From the NCBI GenBank assembly GCA_026315105.1, contig CM048755.1, positions 217,794,333 to 217,858,332 of the forward strand: 64,000 nt of DNA, given 5' to 3'. A program made the translations under genes and the position numbers. The stretch comes from Locusta migratoria (Eukaryota; Arthropoda; Insecta; Orthoptera; Acrididae). The stretch's first letter is position 1. Each line of letters opens with the position of its first letter. The notes beneath the pieces were generated by a model. The model was not told where the DNA came from. It searched no databases and worked only from the letters and a program-made list of their open reading frames with translations. Below are positions 56,624 through 64,000 of the stretch, one piece after another.

Positions 56624-57569
56624 CAAGATTTTATTGACACAAAGGTAAGTTCATAGTTACGGAACCTTAGATTCACACCGTACTAAGTCTAGAAACACAA
56701 ATTCTCTCTAATTTCAAATTGGTAACACCATTCACCATCCCTTATATGGAAAGGTTTCTCTGAGAACCCGATTGCAGTTCTATACGGACGTGTGTTTGCC
56801 AGGCGAAATTCGAAGGTATGCGAGGACAGTAATCCAGCTGCAAGCAGTCCGTTTCCAATTAGAAACGAAGGAAGAGTGTGGGCAGCAGCAGAAGTCAGCG
56901 TTGTGATCGGTCCAGTCGTCGTCGAAAAGGAGAGCAGCGAAGGCGAACTGTCGGTGTGGACCGCTACGTTAGCCTATAGCGCGGTCGGCCCGGTCATAGT
57001 GCGATGTAGAAATACTGGGAAGTACAGCGCCATCTGCGAGAAACAGTTCTCTGTTGATATCGATGGGCGCTGTACCTCTCTGCTACTTTCTTTGTACCTT
57101 ATTTGAAGGCAGTCCGTGCCTTTCATTTGTTATGGCGAAACACGAGTTGTCCGCCTTAGACTTTGGCAACCGTGTCGGCCTCGGCGTTGTTGCGGTTGCG
57201 GCTACTCCAGGCGCTTCGGCTGGAGTTGTGCCGCGGCCGCAACAGTAATTTAATACAATTCTAAAAGCTATTATGTGGGCTTTTAAAGATAATGAATGGG
57301 TAAAGTACAGGCTGATATCTGATGGTGTATCGGATGGCTAAAAGTATAAGAAGCGAACAAAAGGTTTCCGCTCTAAGGCCGTATATTTCAGGACCGGTAC
57401 CCCACTAAGGCAATATTCTCATTAGCACCGTGAGAATCATCCCACCGCCACACCAGGTTATAGATACCCGTTTCGTAAAATATAGTTTCCTGCTCCATAA
57501 AGGAGTCCGTTACTGCCCACTCACATTCTCGTCCGACAGGAATCGTCGACCCATCAAAGACTTTTCTAA

Positions 57570-58737
57570 CAAGGGAACCTCCCCATCGCACCCCCCTCAG
57601 ATTTAGTTAAAAGTTAGCGCAGTGGATAGGCCTTGAAAAATTGAACACAGATAAATCGACAAAACAGGAGAAGTTGTGTCCAACTATAAAAAAATAAGCA
57701 AAATATAAAAACCGAGCAGCCCATACGAAAGATAAGCAACTAGGTGAAATAGTGAGCGCAGGAGCGCCATGGTCCTGTGGATAGCATGAGGAAATGCAGA
57801 GCCCAAAGTATTTGGTTCGTGCGAATATTTTAATTTTTCCATTTTCAGACTGTGAAACTGTTGTATTCATTTGTTGCAGTTTATGTGACAAACTCTTATG
57901 TTTTTATCATTTTTTGAGAGTGATTATCACATCCACAAGGAAACCTAAATCGGGCAACGTAGAATCTCTCTACCCATTCACCAAGTGTACAAGTTAGGTG
58001 GGTCTACAAGAGATTCCTGTTATATGACGCACATACCGTCATCAGTGTCGTATAGAATACATCAGACGTGTTTCCCTGTGGACCTATCACCTTCCGATGA
58101 AATGTTTTAGTTTCCCATTGGAGAGGCACTTCCTTTCATCTGCTAATCTCACGGTTTTGCGGTGTGGTCGCAAAACCCAGACACTAAACTGATTGCAGCG
58201 AACAGAGACGTCAGTGAACAGAGAGGTGGATCATAATTTTCCGAAAATAAAAAATAAAAATTTGTTTGAGGAAAGGCTTGAACCAAAGGCCTTTCGCTCC
58301 ACAGCTCCTCACACTACTCACAGGACAGCACTCCTTTGTTCGTAATGTGCTCGACGTTGCCTATCTTTCGTATGGACCGTTCAGTCTTGCCAGCCGCGGT
58401 GGCCGAGGGGACTAAGGCGCTCCAGTCACGGTCTGCACGGCCACTACGGTCGGGGGTTAGAATCCCCCCTCGGGCATGGATATTTGTGCTGTCCTAGTTC
58501 GTAAGTAGTTCATAAGTAGTTTGTAAGTTTAGGGACTGATGACCCCGTAGTTAAGTCCCATAGACTATACAAACAACAAACAAACAACGTTCAGTTTTCA
58601 TATTTTGCTTATTTTTTCATAGTTCCACACACCTTCTTCCAATTTTCTCGATTGATTCGTGTTCAGTTTTTCACGGTCTATCCACAGCGCCAACGTATAA
58701 CTAAATTTGAGGGGGGTGCGATGGGAAGGTTCCCTTG
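57570..58737. mobile_element. Palindromic element with tRNA-like B boxes, inside mariner
   Basis: Ends CAAGGGAACCTCCCCATCGC and the reverse complement of GCGATGGGAAGGTTCCCTTG. The arms continue for about 265 bp: GATAGGCCTTGAAAAA..., AATAAGCAAAATATAAAAAC..., CATACGAAAGATAAGCAAC..., AGGAGCGCCATGGTCCTGTG. Each arm has a B-box-like string (TTGGTTCGTGCGAAT at about 57810; GGTTCAAGCC on minus near 58278). TAA flanks both ends (57567-57569, 58738-58740), possibly a 3-bp TSD. A SINE-A (58389-58587) interrupts the right arm. No transposase. Confidence 0.78.
58389..58587 (+). mobile_element. SINE-A, full length, in the palindromic element
   Basis: TSD CGTTCAGTCTT / CGTTCAGTTTT at 58378-58388 and 58588-58598. 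The tail ends in an ACAAACAACAAACAAACAA expansion instead of ACAAACATTTGAAC. Confidence 0.9.
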
Positions 58738-58930
58738 TAAGAAACAGAAGACATGATACGAACGTAGGGAGATATCAGAATTGTAGGATGGCTGCTCCAG
58801 TGTCTCCCATCTGTTGTTCTTTATAATGCACGATGCTGCATCGCAGATCGAATGCTGCCTTGTGTTGAATCGCAACCACCACTGCGATTGATGCACCATT
58901 CCATAGACATGCTGTCCCATGTACGTTTTT

Positions 58931-61900
58931 CATTTTCCGAAGGATGTCTATCAGTTTTTGTCCTTTGGTAGGAAAGGAAATAATAACAGCATGCTGGTCC
59001 TATTAGTACTCATTCAACATAAGAATTCAGTGAGTTTGAATGTGGGCTACTCTTTGGATTTTATCTGATTAACAAATCCATCTGGAACGACTAAGTCCAT
59101 CTACAATTCTAGAAGTCGATTGTTAGTGATGTAATTGTGAAATGGAAATGTGAACAAACAATTACAGATCCTCGATCCCATAAGAATAATATAGGGTAGG
59201 TATGGTCTGGAGCACTTCAAGGTCACCGGTATCAAATTATAGATCACGCAATGCTGAGTCATCGAGGTCACTGATCTCCATGTGTCATAGAGAAGTTGGT
59301 ATCACATTAGACAATGGCACTACATCCAACCAGAACACTCTGACAATGTAACTGGTCTGCACATGTCAAGGAGGCGGGAGGAGAGGATCCTCGCCCTTCT
59401 GAATTAATTCTTACAATACACAAGTAATATGATATTACTCAAGTACATCGCCAATATTCTGCTAATTGCTGAACTGGTGCATACCGGTCAATATTCAGGT
59501 AACTGATTAACTCATGCGCTTACATCAATATTCTGAGAACTGGGATGTGTAATTCTACACAATGTGGTTTGAATTGCGCCTACATCAGACTTGGGTGACA
59601 GGTGCCCCAACAAATGGGCTGCAAGGGTTGACCGCTGAGGGCTTCTCACTCCCAGCCACTGTTGAACTATTTAAATTCGTTTACGGCTGGCCTACTCTCA
59701 CTGCCCACACTATTACAGTTTTAGCAGATTAAATACAGTAAATGATGGCTCTATAACAGTTTATATGGATTACTGTAGTGAGAGTTAAACAATGTGTATA
59801 AAGTAATGTCAAGGTAACATTAAAATGTATTAAAAAAGTTGTATGATTCTATTTAAAAGCTAAATTATCTACAAAATTCACTAAAATAGAAGTCGCCGCT
59901 GAAAACGTAACCTGAAAGCCTTATTTTGTCTTCAAGGGAGGGCAGCATTGTCACGGAATGAAATTATGCCACAGATTATTTAAAAAATCTTAATGCCTAA
60001 ATAAAAGAAGTTCCCTGGTGCCATTTACTTGCTCAATAACTGCTGAAATGCAGAAAATTAGGCCGAAAATGAATCGTTGTCATGATAATCATCAGCTGTC
60101 ACAGCTTACTCATGTAGTGGATAGATGTCAGCACTGGCTTAGTATTGAAAAATGTCCTTTCGAGCTTAATCGGAGCTTCAATAGATGGTAGCATTGGGTT
60201 AGTATATAAAAATAACAGTATTTTCTTCTCTGTGTACACTGCATGGCTTACTCAATTACTTTCCCCCTTTGTGACACTAGTTAAAAGTCACTGTAGCATT
60301 TCCGACAAGTTTAATGACTCTTTGTATCACCTAACCTAAAAACCCATTAGTAATGTACGATAATTGTACCATTCTTTTAGACAAGCATAATTTTTCTTGC
60401 ATGATCTAAGACCCAGTAATATGCTAAATTACGAAGTTCTTAAAACCTAATAGCAGTATAGAAACTATGCAGAAAAAAGCGACATTTATTTTAAAAAATG
60501 GAAACTCTACAAATTGTGATATTATATAAACTTTCGCAAAGTAATCTTAAAATTTATTCACAACATCCCTATATTTAGCATGTAACCAGAGTGCACAACT
60601 AAAGCGTTACTTCTTATAATTGTAGATAATCTAAGAGGCAGTAGTACAATTATCATATATCTTACTTTAGGATGGCAAAATGTAGACATTCATTTCAAGG
60701 AAGGAAGAAGGTGTTATTTGAACACCAAAGGCACTGCTACACTGCTATAATCGATATATCAAAACTTAAAGTCTACAAAGTAGTATGAAAATAGTTGTCA
60801 TAAAAATGTCTCCCGTCAAGATTAATAACACAGTATGTAAAAAAGTTATTCAAATTCGTTTTGTATGTACACGACAAGGTTTACTCATTTATTTCCCATG
60901 TTAGAGACATTAGTTAAATGTGATTTCCAACAAAGTAACGGACCATTTTTCATTGATATATTGACATAAACTAAAAAGAAAAAAATCAATAAAAAAAGTG
61001 CAATGTAAGTTATTTGTACCACTGTTTTAAACTTGCATATGTTTTACTGCATGGTTTAAGACCCAGTAATACGCTGAATTACGACGTTCCTTCAACCCAA
61101 ATGCCATAGCAGTGTAGAATGTATGCAAAGCGATATTTACGTTAAGAAAATCGCAGTGGCGTGTTTTACGGCGCACTTTAGATTTGCTTGTAGTTTTATG
61201 ATTTTTTGCAAACATTTCGAACAAAAATAATAAAAATATAAATAATACGAAATTATGGAGGATACTCCATACTACTATTGTGATAATAACTATGCAACCA
61301 ACACGTAATAGTCTTTCTGGTCGTTTTTTAACAAACAGCCAAAATTATTTGATATTTCAGTTTACCTTCGACAAACATACTCTTTTTTTAACTTTTACCT
61401 CTTTAAACTATTTTAATATCTCTGCCACATTTTCATTATCTATTTCCGTTAAGATATTATCACATGGCTTGCTTTGGTAGTTTGTTCTGAGTTTATTTTC
61501 TTTGCCTGTAGTGGTTACGAAAGACTGTAGCCTGGAAGGAACGTAGCGTACATATGGCGTTCGTAAATCAGTCACGTGACGACATTCCTCGCCCAAAACC
61601 TTGTCCGGGCCTCTCTTCTGCATACGCCATTTTCCTTTCTTTATCTGATGCTTTTATTATTATAGCTCGAACGTTGTCATTTCAAATAAATAGCGCGATG
61701 AAAATTATCAAAATCACCTCGTGCTTAGGACAATGAATTATAATCTAATGTCAAAAAATGCCATGTTAGAAGGTAACACCTCGACGCCCCCTGTAACGAA
61801 AAAACTGATTGAACGACGAAACGAACAAAATAAAATAAAAAGAAATCAACGTCCATTGAGGACCGAACAAACCGAAGAACCAATGTAAAGAGAGAAAAAG

Positions 61901-62990
61901 AAAGAGGACTCAACGCCATCTGTAATAAAAAAACTGAAGAAAATTCTCAACGAACAACCCAGAAGGAACATGAACAAACGACCGCAAAGCATCGATCTAC
62001 CTAAAGAACAAAAAATGTAAGTAAATAAATAAATAAACATAAAATAATAAAGGGGCCACTGGCAATTTTTCATCTTGCATCCTAAAAGGTTTTCGCATCT
62101 CCTGTTAATTGAACAGAACTATATCCTGCAAAATTCGGAATTGCTCAAAGGTAACTGAGCTTTTCCTGAAAAGTTCATTTGTTAAATTTTGTGAACATAC
62201 CATGAAATACATATCAACGAATTGCAAACATAGACTTCTTTATCCCATGTACACAGACTGGGGAGATACCTTTACAATGACTACTGTAAATGATGTAATG
62301 ATAGCAGTAACTTTAAATATAGATTTAGTAGTAGACCTTTGTGGAACTCAGTATTACCACAATTATTCCGTTTGTTATTTTAGCTGTAAAAGAAAACGTG
62401 TGCGCGGTTTGAAACAGAATATTTGCTCTTTATTTTATCACAGAACAAAGTAACATGAACAAACTCATATCTGAATTACAGAAAAGTTAATAAAATCTAC
62501 GTTAAAAGCGTCCATAGCAACCATTCCATAGACAAACATTTTAGTAGATGCAGCGATTCTAATTAATGACTTCCAATATATTCCATAAATAGTTAATAGT
62601 TGCTTAGAAAAAAAGAAACAAGGTAATTTGTTGCAGTGTATACAATTCCCTTTGTGACAGTAGCGCCCAACGAGTGGCACTCAGTCATTATGATAGGAGA
62701 AATTTAAAGCCATAATCCTGCTTAATTTTTCAAGATAGATTAAACGCACCGCAAACACTGACCTTGCCAATGCACAAAATAGTGTAATCTTTTATTCTTA
62801 TAATTGTGGTAGCATTATATCTATGTACACAGGTGACATTGACGGGAATGCATTATCTGTATAAATTTGTAATGCTGGATCGATGACACTTTCTCGCCAT
62901 AGGAACAGGAACTCCCCCTCCCTCCAAATGCTGTTAAATATATCAAGGATATGACGCTATATTCCACTGAGATTTGTTTAAGTATTTAGT
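58931..62990. other. 4 kb with no recognised gene or repeat
   Basis: AT-rich. Frames such as 62109-62453 (114 codons) show no recognisable domain and lack support as exons. A weak duplication (CGCCCCCTGTAACGAAAAAA at 61785 and CGCCATCTGTAATAAAAAAA at 61914) is present. Confidence 0.45.
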
Positions 62991-62999
62991 AGTGTATTC

Positions 63000-64000
63000 G
63001 GTCTGCCTCTAGAAGTGTCGTTCCACCCGCTCCTTGTAGCGTGCGAAAGGCTGGGTGTTAATTCACAGACGCAGAGTTCCGAGAATAATGTTCAGCAAAG
63101 TTTTCGACAATTGCGTGTGGGTTTGTACAGACTGCTCCGTTCATGGCAATTCCAGGTCATAAGAAGGGGTTTGGTACCTGTAAAGACGTCTCATCTTCGT
63201 CCTCACTTGGGATGGACAGGTGTGTGTTCCAGTGGTAGAAGCGCTCCTGCTTACTTCTTTTTATCAGTTTGCAGACTCGGGCAAAGAGATGTGCCTATTA
63301 TGACGCTGAAGAGCCAGCCTAAAGTCTCTGATTGCCTTTACAGTTTGAGGTGACCATCAGGCACTATCCCCTGACAGCAGATTATGAATAACAGAACTGC
63401 TTCACTCTGCAGAAACAATGCTCACGGTTAAATTTTCTACCCCAACATCGATGTTACTATGTGGTGCATATCCAGTAGTGGCAGCAGAGGTGAAAGCGTC
63501 CCAGTCAGCCTTTTTTAAGAGACCATCTGGGCAAACGTCCAGGATATTGACGCTGGGATAGTGTCAGGAATATCGGGAAATGGTGACTACCAGACTCTCT
63601 AGTTGGTGGATGGTAAAAGGTCATGCCTGCAGAATGAAAGGTTAGTGTTTCAGTAGGTGCCACGTGTCACACTGAATTGTTTGGGAGCACCAGCATTTAG
63701 AAGACAAAGATCAAAATGTGTTACAAAGATTTTGAACGTCTATACCGCAGTCAGTTGTCATGGTTTTACCGAACAGAAAGTTGTGGGTGTTGAAGTTATC
63801 TAATAGTAGAAAAGGTGGGGGCAGCTGGGAAATCAGAGCAGCCAGTACATTTTGTGGTATTTCACTATCAGGTGGACAGTAGTACCCTGTGTTGTCATTA
63901 TCCTGACAGTCACATCTTTTAGAGATGTTTTCAGAGGCACAGGTTTGCGGAGGACTTAATCACAGACGCCACGAGACAGCCTAGCATACTATGTATGGTT
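63000..64000 (-). pseudogene. I-like LINE endonuclease region, runs off the window
   Basis: The minus strand from about 63920 reads YYCPPDSEIPQNVLAALISQ, then LPPPFLLLDNFNTHNFLFGK (family LLxGDFNAHxxxWG, the catalytic GDFNAH turned into LDNFNTH) and TTDCGIDVQNLC. Further down: LLKKADWDAFTSAATTGYAP and VENLTVSIVSA, the segment that precedes the PWWN motif in I-clade LINEs. The 5' part lies beyond 64000. Frameshifts are present. Confidence 0.68.

Larger units (their letters stand above)
57370..58930 (-). pseudogene. Mariner transposase C-terminal half, split by a palindromic element
   Basis: The minus strand from 58920 reads GQHVYGMVHQSQWWLRFNTR, DAASCIIKNNRWETLEQPSY and NSDISLRSYHVFCFLQ (family: DNARPHxAxxTxxxLxxxxWExLxHPPYSPDLAPSDYHLF; DNARPH is degraded). 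After the insertion at 57570-58737 it resumes VFDGSTIPVGRECEWAVTDS, ETIFYETGIYNLVWRWDD (family: FxSNEEVxxAVxxWLxxQxxxFYxxGIxKLVxRWxKC). The catalytic acids are lost. Confidence 0.75.

Noticed and set aside
61770..61990. Weak tandem duplication (CGCCCCCTGTAACG / CGCCATCTGTAATA)
   Set aside because: Only about 35 bp similar with gaps; not distinguishable from chance in A-rich sequence.
62109..62453. 114-codon frame as a gene
   Set aside because: No domain, composition like the surrounding AT-rich DNA, no splice or promoter support.

Overview
This is a eukaryotic, AT-rich, transposon-saturated window with almost no long open reading frames. It holds about 28 copies of tRNA-headed SINEs with a shared tail, plus decayed CR1/jockey-, RTE- and I-like LINEs, Penelope-like elements, Ty3/gypsy, Tc1/mariner and hAT relics. 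This composition and the SINE types point to a large insect genome, most likely a grasshopper or locust (Orthoptera); that is inference from repeat types, not a database match. No bacterial features (operons, ribosome binding sites, CRISPR) are present.

Host gene content: only one convincing host exon is visible, an EGF-repeat exon at 44185-44345 on the + strand with consensus-like splice sites. The window is best read as introns and/or intergenic DNA around an EGF-domain gene, filled by successive transposon insertions.

Layout. 0.1-0.8 kb: Penelope endonuclease relic and a tRNA-SINE foldback element. 1-8.5 kb: LINE relics (RTE-like 5641-6790, CR1/jockey-like 6791-7440) broken by SINEs. 8.6-13 kb: a complete hammerhead ribozyme motif (8675-8720) beside a 4.1-kb palindrome (8838-12963) whose arms carry an array of tRNA B-box-like units. 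13.6-22.3 kb: more SINEs, a SINE-LINE-SINE composite with one outer target duplication, two copies of a short inverted-repeat DNA transposon, Penelope fragments. 22.3-27 kb: nothing recognised. 27-32.4 kb: Tc1-like transposase with SINE-in-SINE nesting, an RNase H-bearing LINE 3' end, a third copy of the short inverted-repeat transposon. 33-36.3 kb: diverged tandem repeat, a T-arm hairpin, mariner relics. 36.8-39.2 kb: CR1/jockey-like LINE. 40.7-43.6 kb: a palindrome with ribozyme-like arms and a second full hammerhead motif (43544-43598). 44.2 kb: EGF exon. 46.5-57.2 kb: one decayed Ty3/gypsy retrotransposon on the minus strand (both LTRs, gag, protease, RT/RNase H, integrase) carrying at least nine later insertions. 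57.4-58.9 kb: a mariner split by a palindromic element that is itself split by a SINE. 59-63 kb: featureless. 63-64 kb: I-like LINE running off the window.

The most distinctive theme is the repeated occurrence of palindromic elements built from tRNA-like (B-box) sequence, together with two independent, well-folding hammerhead ribozyme motifs. All sequence reading was done by eye; boundaries without a stated target-site duplication (TSD) are approximate to about 10-30 bases.
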